Shown here: in pieces, positions 1-8,761 of the stretch | Position numbering within the stretch: position 1 is the stretch's first letter | Layout: the number at the start of each line of letters is the position of its first letter | Origin: Marinoscillum pacificum | GTDB taxonomy: Bacteria; Bacteroidota; Bacteroidia; Cytophagales; Cyclobacteriaceae | Assembly: GCF_024714495.1 (NCBI RefSeq) | Contig: NZ_JAMZMJ010000004.1 | Location: forward strand, 124,001-188,000 | Direction of reading: 5' to 3' | Length of the DNA stretch: 64,000 nucleotides | Made by a program: the position numbers and the translations under genes | The notes under the pieces: model-generated | What the model was told of the DNA's origin: nothing | Databases searched by the model: none | Seen by the model: only the letters and a program-made list of their open reading frames with translations

Positions 1-476
1 CCATTAAGGACATTCGACCAATATCCATGGGGAAAAAATTCTTTAATCAGTATACTACGATTATTGAAATGGATTTTTTGGATCATCTAAATGATGAACC
101 ATTTCCATTTCTAGTGCAGGAGTATATTTCAAAAGATTATGAGGTAAGAAGTTTTTTTATAGATGATGAATTCTATAGTATGGCCATTTTCTCACAGGAT
201 AATGACCAAACCACCGTCGATTTCCGACGATATGATTATAAATATCCCAACAGGAATGTTCCATTTAAACTTCCAGTAGATATAGATCAAAAACTAAAAA
301 AACTACTGAGACGACTAAAACTCAATACGGGATCAATAGACTTATTAGTTAGTGGAGACAAGTACTATTTTCTAGAAGTAAATCCTGTAGGTCAATTCGG
401 TATGGTCTCCAGTCCGTGCAATTATCATTTACACAAAAAGATTGCCCAATTTCTAATTAAGCAAGACAATGCCTGA
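1..476 (+). CDS. gwsG: ATP-grasp peptide maturase of grasp-with-spasm type, 3' part
   Basis: This is the C-terminal part of an ATP-grasp ligase; the frame is open from base 3, so the gene begins left of the window and the internal ATG at 27 is not its start. About 158 residues remain. The sequence shows the late ATP-grasp signature: an Asp in GSIDLLV, then FLEVNPVGQFG, where E and N are the expected Mg-ATP ligands. The NPVGQFG ending is typical of RiPP-modifying ATP-grasps of the microviridin/grasp-with-spasm group, which form ester or amide cross-links on a precursor peptide. The stop overlaps the next gene by 8 bases, and a SPASM maturase follows, which supports the grasp-with-spasm assignment. 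The substrate peptide is not visible. The gene name rests on motif and context. Confidence 0.85.
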   Translation, partial: IKDIRPISMGKKFFNQYTTIIEMDFLDHLNDEPFPFLVQEYISKDYEVRSFFIDDEFYSMAIFSQDNDQTTVDFRRYDYKYPNRNVPFKLPVDIDQKLKKLLRRLKLNTGSIDLLVSGDKYYFLEVNPVGQFGMVSSPCNYHLHKKIAQFLIKQDNA

Positions 477-672
477 AAAATGTAATTCTCTAGTCAAATT
501 CATACCAAAGGAGGATTTAAAACTATTTCCTGTACATCTGGAAACCATGGATGAAACCGAACAAGTTCTACGATTTATAGAGACCTATACAAATTCTGCA
601 GTGGAAGGCATGGATTTCCTCCCACAGCATTATTACAAACCTGTAAGTAAAATAATCATTCTTAATGACTAA
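469..672 (+). CDS. small protein of unknown function inside the RiPP operon
   Basis: A 67-residue frame overlaps the ATP-grasp gene by 8 bases and the SPASM gene by 8 bases, so it is probably translated by coupling. I do not recognise a family. It is mixed in charge, has one Cys near the N-terminus and has no signal peptide or membrane segment. It lacks the Lys-rich leader with a Gly-Gly-like cleavage site that Bacteroidota RiPP precursors usually have, and it has no Thr/Ser/Glu-rich core, so I do not favour it as the substrate peptide. An accessory or recognition protein for one of the flanking enzymes is a reasonable guess. The overlap on both sides is the main evidence that it is a real gene. 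Confidence 0.6.
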   Translation: MPEKCNSLVKFIPKEDLKLFPVHLETMDETEQVLRFIETYTNSAVEGMDFLPQHYYKPVSKIIILND

Positions 673-1666
673 GGATTACTTTATTCTCCACGGTAACTGC
701 ATACCTGTAAAAGGGGCTACAAGAAGTATAATTTGTGACCTTCAACTAGGTAAGTACAAATATATACCTAATGAGCTATATGATATATTGAATCTATCTC
801 GTGAGCATTCAATAACTGACTTAGAGGAAAAATTTGATCTTTCAGAAGATGGGAGTCTTTTCCATTACTTTGAGGCTTTAGTTAAGTCAGGCTATGGAAT
901 ATTCACAAATACCCCTGAATTATTTCCAGTGCTAGATCTTGAGTTCGCGACCTATTCAGAAGTAACCAATGCGATCATTGACTATAACTCTACAAGCACA
1001 TATAACCTAATTAGCGTAATAAAGCAACTTGAAGGACTTGTTTGCGAAGCTGTACAAATCAGGAATTTTGATGGGTTGAATATTGATATTTTAGAAAAAA
1101 TATCCACCACGTTTAGTGAATCAAGTATTCCTATTTTTGAAATAATCTTGAAACATGATATAATAGTAGAAGGTAGGTTAGAATCTATCCTAGAAAATAA
1201 TTCAAGGTTTAGATATGTTATCGTCCATTCTTCTCCTGTTGATAAAAGCATAGAAATAAAGAATTCAAAGGTTCATTTCACCAAAAAATCAATTGACTCT
1301 AGCAGTCATTGTGGGCAAATATCTTCATTCTTTTTTACTGTGAATATTGAGTCATTTACAGAAGCATTAGCTTATAACAGTTGTCTTAATAAAAAAATTT
1401 CTATAGATACCAATGGTGAAATCAAAAATTGTCCATCATTCGAAAAATCATTCGGCATAATAAACAACACTAAACTTGTAGATGTACTTAGAAATCTGGA
1501 ATTCAAAAAAGTTTGGAAAATCAATAAGGACCAAATTAGCACCTGTAAAGATTGTGAATTCAGATACATCTGTACAGACTGTAGAGCATACACCAAAAAT
1601 GGAGGCCTTTTCGATAAGCCACAAAAATGTTCATATAACCCCTACATTGGAGAATGGGAAAATTAA
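665..1666 (+). CDS. gwsS: SPASM-domain peptide maturase, grasp-with-spasm system
   Basis: The 333-residue protein has a Cys-rich C-terminal third (SCLNKK, KNCPSF, then CKDCEFRYICTDCRAY and a final KC) that matches a SPASM domain binding auxiliary Fe-S clusters. An N-terminal CX3CX2C radical SAM motif is not present; the only early Cys are isolated ones near residues 11 and 24. That combination is the hallmark of the SPASM partner of grasp-with-spasm ATP-grasp enzymes, so it most likely binds or presents the precursor to the ATP-grasp and may not do radical chemistry itself. It overlaps the small ORF upstream by 8 bases and the DUF6624 gene downstream by 13 bases, indicating one transcript. 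The local DNA looks more AT-rich than the housekeeping genes further right, which may reflect transfer. Confidence 0.8.
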   Translation: MTKDYFILHGNCIPVKGATRSIICDLQLGKYKYIPNELYDILNLSREHSITDLEEKFDLSEDGSLFHYFEALVKSGYGIFTNTPELFPVLDLEFATYSEVTNAIIDYNSTSTYNLISVIKQLEGLVCEAVQIRNFDGLNIDILEKISTTFSESSIPIFEIILKHDIIVEGRLESILENNSRFRYVIVHSSPVDKSIEIKNSKVHFTKKSIDSSSHCGQISSFFFTVNIESFTEALAYNSCLNKKISIDTNGEIKNCPSFEKSFGIINNTKLVDVLRNLEFKKVWKINKDQISTCKDCEFRYICTDCRAYTKNGGLFDKPQKCSYNPYIGEWEN

Positions 1667-2565
1667 TAGTTATTTATTCCACTTTTTGTCTTTCAACTTT
1701 CTTCCTAAATGGTCAAATACCGGATTATGTACAGTCTCTAAAACAAGCCAAGATTTTGTATTCTAGTCAAGAGTATAGGCTAGCAAAAGAAAAATATTTG
1801 AAACTGGTAAAATATGAAGAATCATGGAGAACAGATATTTATTATCTTGCGAAGTGCTATGCTCAAATCAAGCAAGAAGATTCTTGTAAATATTACTTAA
1901 CCAAAGCAGCCAGATTAGGACTGAGATACAGCTCTATTAAAAGCTTGAATAATGACTCGGTTTTCTCTCAATATTTTGATAATCCTGATTGGAGTGAGGT
2001 CTATTCACTTTTGTTACAAAACACAAGGCGTTATGACGAGATTCAATTTCCGGTACTTCGAAAATGCCTTGACACCTTATTAATAAGAGATCAAAAATAT
2101 CGCTCTGAAAAGACTGATTCAGATGATTGGAACAAACAGAAAGCTTTTGATAAGGAAAACAGACAAATTCTTAATGAAATAATCAGCGAAATTGGATGGC
2201 CCAGTATTTCTAAGGTAGGTGCCGAAGGCAGCAAATCTGCTTGGCTGATTGCACAGCATTCAGATGATGATTTAGAATTTCAGCTAAAAGCATTGAAATA
2301 CCTGGAAGATGCTGTCAAAAGCTATGATGCTGACAAAAACAATTATGCTTATCTATTCGACAGAGTGCAGATAAATCAAGGTTTAAAACAAAAATTTGGG
2401 ACTCAATATATTATTGAATATGATAGTTTAGGATTCATACAAAATCTATCATTCAAGCCCATATTAGACACTGTTAATGTCGATTTATATAGAGAATACT
2501 ATGGTCTACCTACCCTTGCAGAGTATAAAACAATGGCTCTTAAACATCAAAAAGACAAGGGATGA
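1654..2565 (+). CDS. exported TPR / DUF6624 protein in the RiPP operon
   Basis: The 303-residue protein begins with a short hydrophobic segment (about residues 3-20) that looks like a signal peptide. A helical TPR-like stretch follows (about 25-95), with the pattern of residues AKEKYLKL and DIYYLAKCYA. The C-terminal half (about 140-280) carries the DUF6624 signature: an Asn-rich start, IGWP, a VG motif, WLIAQHSDD, YAYLFDRV and QKFGTQY. The function of DUF6624 is unknown; the conserved His, Asp and Arg suggest a binding or enzymatic pocket. The gene overlaps the SPASM gene by 13 bases and the radical SAM gene by 4 bases (ATGA), so it belongs to the RiPP transcript, which is unusual company for this family. 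It may act on the peptide after export or give self-protection; both are guesses. Confidence 0.75.
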   Translation: MGKLIVIYSTFCLSTFFLNGQIPDYVQSLKQAKILYSSQEYRLAKEKYLKLVKYEESWRTDIYYLAKCYAQIKQEDSCKYYLTKAARLGLRYSSIKSLNNDSVFSQYFDNPDWSEVYSLLLQNTRRYDEIQFPVLRKCLDTLLIRDQKYRSEKTDSDDWNKQKAFDKENRQILNEIISEIGWPSISKVGAEGSKSAWLIAQHSDDDLEFQLKALKYLEDAVKSYDADKNNYAYLFDRVQINQGLKQKFGTQYIIEYDSLGFIQNLSFKPILDTVNVDLYREYYGLPTLAEYKTMALKHQKDKG

Positions 2566-4400
2566 AGATAGCCATAGTCAACATGCCATTTTACAGCATC
2601 ATTCGACCATCTATCCAATTAGGTATTCTTAAATCTGTCTTGACAGAAGCAGGGTATCATGCTCAGGATTTTTACTTCAATTTGGAGTTTTCAAAACGGT
2701 TTGATGACATGGTTTATGAAGCACTCTGTAGACATAGAGGGATTTTAATTGGCGAATGGCTATTTGCTAAAGCCGCCTTTCAACTAAATTGTCCACCTCA
2801 GCATGATGATTTAATTAAAAATTACAAAGAGCTATTTATTAAGGAATTTAAAAATTTGGGATGGAATGACATTGAGAAAGAACTCAAGCATATTAGAGAC
2901 AACATCATTCCTGATTTTCTTAATTACTTGATAAATTCTATTGATTGGGGTTCCTTTGATGTCGTTGGTTTTTCGAGCACATTTGAACAAAACGTTTCCT
3001 CCATTGCACTAGCCAAAAGAATCAAAGAAAAATTTCCAAAAATTAATATCATTTTAGGCGGATCAAATATGGATGATCATATGGGAATCGAGCTGCTTCG
3101 TAAGACCAAAGAAATTGATTACATCATTATGGGAAGAGGAGAGGATTCTCTTATTAAATTTTTAGAAGGTCTTAAAAAAGGTGATTTAAGAGGTATAAAA
3201 GGCTTGTATTCCAAGCGGAGCATTGATGATCTTCCTAAACTTATCCCGGCAGACCCGAAGCCATTAGATTCAATTCCTATTCCAGACTACTCCGCGTTTT
3301 TTGAGACTGCAAAAACTATTGGATTAATAAAGTACAACTATCAAAAAAATCTCATTAAAATCCCATTTGAGAGCTCTACAGGTTGTTGGTGGGGAGAAAA
3401 GCAACATTGTGTTTTTTGTGGCCTGAATGCTGACTCCATGTCCTTCAAAAGTAAGAGCCCTGAAAAAGTCAAAGAAGAATTAATACATCAGACTAAAAAG
3501 TATCAAAGCTTCAATTTCGAAGCTGTTGATAACATCATGGATTTCACCTATTTGAAGAAACTAATCCCAGAGTTGATTTCAATTAATAGTGATTACTCCA
3601 TTTTCTATGAGATAAAATCAAATATAAATCGGGAACAAATAAAACTTCTGTCACTTTCAGGAGTAAAAAAAGTTCAGCCTGGCATAGAATCTCTATCAAG
3701 CTCAGTACTAAAACTGATGAAAAAAGGAGTTTCCGGGATTCAAAATGTAGTATTTCTAAAATGGACCAAATATTATGGAATCGAAACATATTGGAACATA
3801 TTATGGGGGTTCCCTGGAGAAAAAACAGAATACATTGAAGAGCAAAACCAAGTAATTTCCAACATATACCACCTTCAACCACCCATAGGCTATGGTAGAA
3901 TTTGGATGGAGAGATTTAGTCCTATCTATGCAAATGAAAGTGCATATCCAAAAAAGCACATGACACCTCATTTCTCATATCAATACATTTATCCTGAAAA
4001 TTACAACTTAGACAAAATAGCCTATTTCTTCAGTTATGAACTTGTTGATACTCTTGATGATGACAACTATGAGATTCTTACTAAAAACATAGATAAATGG
4101 CAAAGTTCATTTGATCAGGATATCAACAGTTTGACATTTAGTTATTCGCCAGGAATGGTTCGAGTAGAAGATTTTAGAATAAATAAAGAAAATGGAATCT
4201 ACATATTTGAAGATCCAATCGATGAGTTGTTTCTTCTATGTAATGACACACCAAAAACGATTTCGTATTTGAACAAATATTTCAAAGGAGATAAATCTGA
4301 ACTCCCAAATTTACTTGATGAATTAATCCAAATGGGGCTCTTCATTAAAGAAAATGATCAATATCTTAATGTCTGCCTGCCAAAATCTGAGAACAGGTAG
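2562..4400 (+). CDS. B12-binding radical SAM RiPP maturase (rSAM 'ocin' type 1)
   Basis: The 612-residue protein has an N-terminal Rossmann-like cobalamin-binding region (about 1-230; VVGFSSTFEQN and ILGGSNMDD resemble the B12 domain of class B radical SAM enzymes). The radical SAM core follows. Its cluster Cys are C275, C283 and C286 (CX7CX2C), in the context STGCWWG and CVFCGLNAD, which is the signature of RiPP maturation radical SAM protein 1. IFYEIKSNI, VQPGIESLSSSVLKLMKKG and WGFPGE are later core motifs. A winged-helix-like tail ends the protein. Such enzymes methylate, epimerise or otherwise modify a ribosomal peptide. It is the last gene of an overlapping five-gene run and converges with the HlyD gene. 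The exact reaction cannot be read from sequence. Confidence 0.88.
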   Translation: MKIAIVNMPFYSIIRPSIQLGILKSVLTEAGYHAQDFYFNLEFSKRFDDMVYEALCRHRGILIGEWLFAKAAFQLNCPPQHDDLIKNYKELFIKEFKNLGWNDIEKELKHIRDNIIPDFLNYLINSIDWGSFDVVGFSSTFEQNVSSIALAKRIKEKFPKINIILGGSNMDDHMGIELLRKTKEIDYIIMGRGEDSLIKFLEGLKKGDLRGIKGLYSKRSIDDLPKLIPADPKPLDSIPIPDYSAFFETAKTIGLIKYNYQKNLIKIPFESSTGCWWGEKQHCVFCGLNADSMSFKSKSPEKVKEELIHQTKKYQSFNFEAVDNIMDFTYLKKLIPELISINSDYSIFYEIKSNINREQIKLLSLSGVKKVQPGIESLSSSVLKLMKKGVSGIQNVVFLKWTKYYGIETYWNILWGFPGEKTEYIEEQNQVISNIYHLQPPIGYGRIWMERFSPIYANESAYPKKHMTPHFSYQYIYPENYNLDKIAYFFSYELVDTLDDDNYEILTKNIDKWQSSFDQDINSLTFSYSPGMVRVEDFRINKENGIYIFEDPIDELFLLCNDTPKTISYLNKYFKGDKSELPNLLDELIQMGLFIKENDQYLNVCLPKSENR

Positions 4401-4428
4401 TGTTTCCGTGAATTAAGAAAGTGAAATA

Positions 4429-5709
4429 TTACTGTTGCAATTTTCTAAGCCAATTAAATAGTCTTTGAATGACTCTTAAATCATCTGTTATAATTTCTAT
4501 CTCCCCCGTTAAATTTCGCTTAGATGGCAATTTTTTCTGATAAGTTGTTTGCAATCCATTCGGTAAATCAACTGAAATTAGATAAATGGTTTCTCCATCA
4601 TTAATGACCCCGGGTATCGTAGAAACTTCATTGATTAATCCAACTAGCATCCCATACTCTTCACTTGGATAATTGTCCAATTTGATATTTACTTCTTGAC
4701 CTCTAAACACTTTTCCTGAAGAATAAACAGGAATAATTACACGGGCATACAATTCTTCATTTTTAGGTAAAACACTAAAAACAGGCTTTCCATCATTTAG
4801 AAATTGATTTTCCTGGAGAAAATCCAAAAATGCAAGTTCGCCATCAAATGGAGCAATGAACAAGTACTCTTCCTTCCAATTTTTTATTGCTCCTTGAAGC
4901 TCATCGACATTACTTTCAAATTGCTGAAAAAGAGATGCTTCTGCTGTTATCTTTTCAATCCTCAATAAATCAATCCTTTTCTGCAATTCTATTTGCTCGT
5001 ATTCATTATCTATGATTGAAGACTCTTGTGCTTTAAAAAATCGCTGTTGCTGAAGATATGATGTCTTACTTTCCTTAAAATCACGTAAGGATATAACCTT
5101 ATCTGAAAATAAAATAGAATCAGCAGCGAATTTGTCGTTGATCAAACTCAACTCCATTTTGAAAATTTCCTGTTGACTTGTCAAATTTTCATTTAGTTCT
5201 CTCAACGATTTAATCTGCCGGGTTATCTGATCGATTTCCTTTTGGTAACGATCATTCTTTCGAAAATCCTCAAGTAAAACACTGGACATAACCACCTTAT
5301 TGAATTGCGCTTGAACTGGGCCCATTTCTAAAGCATTTTCGAATATAAATCCAAATTGCTTTTTTTGCCTCAGAGTATTTTCGACAAATAATACATCTTC
5401 TAATTTGCCACTGTTTTTAAGATAACCTAGTACCTGCCCTGAATCGACTTTACTACCATTTAATGTCAATAGTTTTAAAATACCAGAATTTCTGCTAATC
5501 AAATTAACAGGAGCTTCTTTGGTTGTTATTAGAACTTCTCCTTTTACAACATCGGGATATTTAATAAACCAAGACGTAATAATTAGAAATCCTAACACCA
5601 CGAATATTATACTGATACCCCATCTTATAATCCAACTTGGAACCGTACCTATGATTTCTTGGACTTCCTCCGAACGCTCAGAAAAATGCTGTGTCTCGTT
5701 TACCGGCAT
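4429..5709 (-). CDS. HlyD-family membrane fusion protein, peptide export
   Basis: The 426-residue protein has one N-terminal transmembrane helix at about residues 27-47, a biotinyl-lipoyl-like segment (VDSGQVLGYLKN), a long coiled coil (about 140-280, rich in Q, E, L and K) and a C-terminal barrel region (FIAPFDGELAFLD, then EELYARVIIP). This is the layout of adaptors that link an inner-membrane peptidase-ABC exporter to an outer-membrane channel. It faces the RiPP operon tail to tail, separated by 28 bases. No ABC ATPase or TolC-like gene is in the window, so its partner probably lies to the left with the precursor genes. The stop to start distance from glgB (198 bases) implies its own promoter. 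I infer bacteriocin or RiPP export from context. Confidence 0.85.
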   Translation of the reverse strand: MPVNETQHFSERSEEVQEIIGTVPSWIIRWGISIIFVVLGFLIITSWFIKYPDVVKGEVLITTKEAPVNLISRNSGILKLLTLNGSKVDSGQVLGYLKNSGKLEDVLFVENTLRQKKQFGFIFENALEMGPVQAQFNKVVMSSVLLEDFRKNDRYQKEIDQITRQIKSLRELNENLTSQQEIFKMELSLINDKFAADSILFSDKVISLRDFKESKTSYLQQQRFFKAQESSIIDNEYEQIELQKRIDLLRIEKITAEASLFQQFESNVDELQGAIKNWKEEYLFIAPFDGELAFLDFLQENQFLNDGKPVFSVLPKNEELYARVIIPVYSSGKVFRGQEVNIKLDNYPSEEYGMLVGLINEVSTIPGVINDGETIYLISVDLPNGLQTTYQKKLPSKRNLTGEIEIITDDLRVIQRLFNWLRKLQQ

Positions 5710-5907
5710 TCTCTTATGATTTTAAAAATTTAGTTTTAGTAAATTCTTTTATTCAAATAGCCAAAAAATTCAATTTAAATTGATTTAAGAAAAAATAATA
5801 GATTTTTCACATATACCTTCTTGGGGAAGCGCAATCGATATACGGTTTAACCTGTTGCTTTAATAAATTGGCAGCATCAAGAACCCTAAACACTCTAATC
5901 GACTTGT

Positions 5908-7923
5908 CTACTTCTTCTTCAACACAATCACCACTCTGCTAGGTAAGTATAGGCTTAAGAAGTGTTCACCGAACAAGGTCACCGTTGGGTAGCTCATCTC
6001 ATCATCGATACGATCAAATCCACCATACTCAGCACTGTCTGAATTCAACACTACTTTGTATTTTCCTGCCGCCGGTACTTTGAAACGATAATCAGGTATT
6101 GAATTCGTTGGTGAGAAATTAAATGCAAAAATCAGATTGTTTCGTTCAAAAATGATACACTTATTGTCATCATCCATGTTGAGCTGCTGCGCTGGTAAAA
6201 CTGCAACCAATTCATTTTCCTTGGCCATTTTTACCATGTCTGCACCGAAGTTGTACAGGAACTGATAGCGCAAATCAGGATGCTCCTGAAGATTCCACTG
6301 GCGTCTGGCATATTTGTAGCTCCAGCCATTTCCTTCTCTTGGGAAATCTACCCATTCAGGATGACCAAATTCATTGCCAATGAAGTTTAGCCAGCCTTCT
6401 CCTCCCAGGCTTAGGGTGAAGAGACGGATCATTTTATGCAAAGCAATCCCACGATCAATGATCATGCTATCATAATCTTTGTGCATGTGGGTATACATTT
6501 CCTTGTCCATCAGCCAGAAGGCAATACTCTTATCACCTACCAACGCCTGATCATGAGACTCAGCATAAGCAATGGTGCGCTCACCATGTCTGCGATTGGT
6601 CAACGTACCCCACATTTCGTGGATGTTCCACTCTTCATCAGACTTATGCTTGAGAATTTTGATCCAATAGTCAGGAATACCCATGGCCAAACGGAAGTCA
6701 AAGCCCATTCCTCCCTCTTTCACTGGACGACATAGACCTGGCATACCACTCATATCCTCCGCGATAACGATCGTACTTGGATTGATCTCTTTGATCAATG
6801 TATTGGCTAACTGGAAATAAGTTAAAACATCCCAGTCCGTATCTCTAAAGTATTTATCGTAATGATCGAAACTGATATCTCCGTGATGGAAATACAACAT
6901 GGACGTCACACCATCATATCGGAATCCATCCATATGAAACTCTTCCAACCAATATTTCACATTACTCAATAAGAAGCGTAAAACTTCTTCTTTGCCATAA
7001 TTGAAAAGCTTGGAATCCCACTGTGTATGAAAACCCCTGCCTCCGGGGTGGAAATACTGATCATCTGATCCATCAAATTCATTGAGTCCTTCGGCCAGAT
7101 TCTTGACCGCATGAGAATGCACAATGTCCATAATCACGGCAATTCCGAGACCATGTGCTTTGTCCACCAGGTATTTCAAGTCGTATGGAGTCCCGAAGCG
7201 ACTACTTGGCGCGAAGAAATTGCTCACGTGATATCCGAAAGATCCGTAGTAAGGATGCTCCTGAATGGCCATCACCTGAATGGCATTATAGCCTTGCTCG
7301 GCTATTTTGGGCAACAACACATCTGCAAACTCCCTGTAAGTACCTACACCTTCTTTTTCCTGGGCCATGCCCACATGACACTCGTAGATGTAAGGATTTT
7401 TAAATGCGTCTGCAGAGCTATACTTCTTATCTGTCCACTTATAAGGTTTTTCAGGATGCCAAACTCTTGCAGTGAAATCATATGTAGTTTCGTCTTGAGT
7501 GACGTATTTGGAGTAAGCTGGAATACGATCATGAGTACCATTGGCGCCAGTTACCTGCACTTTTACAGCTGACTCATGAACAAGCTTTCCTTTATATTCT
7601 TTGTCAGCAAGAAAGACTTCCCAGATGCCTTTGTCACCTTTGGTCATAGGACTGGCTTCACGATTCCAATCATTGAAATCACCAATTAGGTGCAATGCCT
7701 GAGCAGCAGGAGCCCACTCCCTGTACCACCAACCTTTTTTCTTCTTATCGTAGTTTAGGCCAAGATATTCATAGCCTTTTGCAAATTCATCGAGTGAACC
7801 ATAGCTCTTTTCAAATTCCTTTTTACGGTCTTTGAAGCGTTTAATTCGATCATTGATTTCACCAATATAAGGTTCCAACCAAGGATCATTCTTAACAAGA
7901 ATAGGAATGCTACTTGTCGCCAT
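5908..7923 (-). CDS. glgB: 1,4-alpha-glucan branching enzyme, eukaryote-like GH13
   Basis: This 671-residue enzyme cuts alpha-1,4 glucan chains and rejoins them as alpha-1,6 branches during glycogen synthesis. A CBM48 domain (about 60-150, WYREWAPAAQ and GDFNDWNR) precedes the GH13 barrel. The catalytic residues are D337 in FRYDGVT (nucleophile), E389 in VIAEDMSG (acid/base) and D458 in ESHDQA. The His region MDIVHSH (about 266-272) and a C-terminal beta domain are present. The sequence is closer to the eukaryotic/GH13_8 branch than to E. coli GlgB, as is common in Bacteroidota. No other glycogen gene is adjacent, so it appears to be a single-gene unit, divergent from the sigma factor gene. 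Confidence 0.96.
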   Translation of the reverse strand: MATSSIPILVKNDPWLEPYIGEINDRIKRFKDRKKEFEKSYGSLDEFAKGYEYLGLNYDKKKKGWWYREWAPAAQALHLIGDFNDWNREASPMTKGDKGIWEVFLADKEYKGKLVHESAVKVQVTGANGTHDRIPAYSKYVTQDETTYDFTARVWHPEKPYKWTDKKYSSADAFKNPYIYECHVGMAQEKEGVGTYREFADVLLPKIAEQGYNAIQVMAIQEHPYYGSFGYHVSNFFAPSSRFGTPYDLKYLVDKAHGLGIAVIMDIVHSHAVKNLAEGLNEFDGSDDQYFHPGGRGFHTQWDSKLFNYGKEEVLRFLLSNVKYWLEEFHMDGFRYDGVTSMLYFHHGDISFDHYDKYFRDTDWDVLTYFQLANTLIKEINPSTIVIAEDMSGMPGLCRPVKEGGMGFDFRLAMGIPDYWIKILKHKSDEEWNIHEMWGTLTNRRHGERTIAYAESHDQALVGDKSIAFWLMDKEMYTHMHKDYDSMIIDRGIALHKMIRLFTLSLGGEGWLNFIGNEFGHPEWVDFPREGNGWSYKYARRQWNLQEHPDLRYQFLYNFGADMVKMAKENELVAVLPAQQLNMDDDNKCIIFERNNLIFAFNFSPTNSIPDYRFKVPAAGKYKVVLNSDSAEYGGFDRIDDEMSYPTVTLFGEHFLSLYLPSRVVIVLKKK

Positions 7924-8059
7924 ACTTCTTCATTCTTCGATGTAGATGTAAGTTAATCACCAAGCCATCAGCGACCAAATATTTTAAATGGAGTCGCTAT
8001 TTTATTGCAATATTTTCAATTTGACTTCATTTTTTCATTCTCATTTTAATTTTTTGAGA

Positions 8060-8761
8060 ATGAAATCGATATTAATGCAAAGTATAAAATGGCACCGACC
8101 AAAAGAATTTTATAAATTTCATGTAACCTCTTTCAAGAGCCTCAGTTTCCCCGATGAAGACGATGCACAAAACGATTACCAATTGAACCAACTAGATGAT
8201 CATTCACTCATGCTAAAGGTAAAGGCCGGGGATGTGGAGAAACTCGGATTGCTTTACAAACGCTACAGCAGAAGACTGTTTGGATTCTTTTATAGAATGA
8301 CTAGCAGTGCGTCTGTTAGTGAGGATCTGGTTCAAAATGTATTCATGCGAATGTTGAAGTACAAGCATAGTTATTCGGATTCTGGAAACTTTGAAGCATG
8401 GGCTTTTCACATGGGTCGCAATGTGCACAAAGACTTCTTGAGAAAGAACAATCGCTACAGCTGGCAGGAAGACATGTCCACCTGGGAAGAACAGCTCAGA
8501 GATGATCACAACAAAGAAGTCTACTTGCAGCAAACCGATGAATTGAACAATCTCTCTCGTGCGATTCAGGCATTGCCAGAAGACAAGCGAGAATTGATCG
8601 AACTGACAAGATTCCAAAAACTGAAATACGAGCAAGTGGCACAACTGCTTGGAATATCTGAAAGCGCCATAAAGGTTCGCGTGCACCGAACCATGAAAGA
8701 GCTAAAAGACAATTACCTGAAACTAGATGGCAACATTTCCAATAAAACTGGTTTATCATGA
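8060..8761 (+). CDS. ECF-type RNA polymerase sigma factor
   Basis: This is a sigma-70 family factor with region 2 (KAGDVEKLGLLYKRY, DLVQNVFMRML, AWAFHMGRNVHKDF) and region 4 (ALPEDKRELIELT, YEQVAQLLGISESAIKVRVHR), so it is of the group 4 ECF type. The frame is open back to an ATG at 7988, but the residues encoded there are low-complexity and hydrophobic. I prefer the ATG at 8060 (233 residues); 8075 is also possible. The stop overlaps the anti-sigma start (ATGA at 8758), so the two are coupled. The downstream targets may include the adjacent DUF4097 genes, as ECF operons often contain their output genes. The signal that releases it is unknown. Confidence 0.93.
   Translation: MKSILMQSIKWHRPKEFYKFHVTSFKSLSFPDEDDAQNDYQLNQLDDHSLMLKVKAGDVEKLGLLYKRYSRRLFGFFYRMTSSASVSEDLVQNVFMRMLKYKHSYSDSGNFEAWAFHMGRNVHKDFLRKNNRYSWQEDMSTWEEQLRDDHNKEVYLQQTDELNNLSRAIQALPEDKRELIELTRFQKLKYEQVAQLLGISESAIKVRVHRTMKELKDNYLKLDGNISNKTGLS

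Noticed and set aside
469-672. RiPP precursor peptide
   Set aside because: It lacks a recognisable leader, cleavage site and core repeat, and sits between maturase genes instead of ahead of them.
7111-7572. Long open frame (153 codons) on the plus strand
   Set aside because: It lies opposite the catalytic part of glgB and its translation is not protein-like; it is a shadow of a well-conserved gene.
5908-7923. Glycogen gene cluster
   Set aside because: Only the branching enzyme is present; neighbours are a HlyD protein and a sigma factor, so no operon can be claimed.
8213-8686. 157-codon minus-strand frame
   Set aside because: It is antisense to the sigma factor gene, whose regions 2 and 4 are unmistakable.
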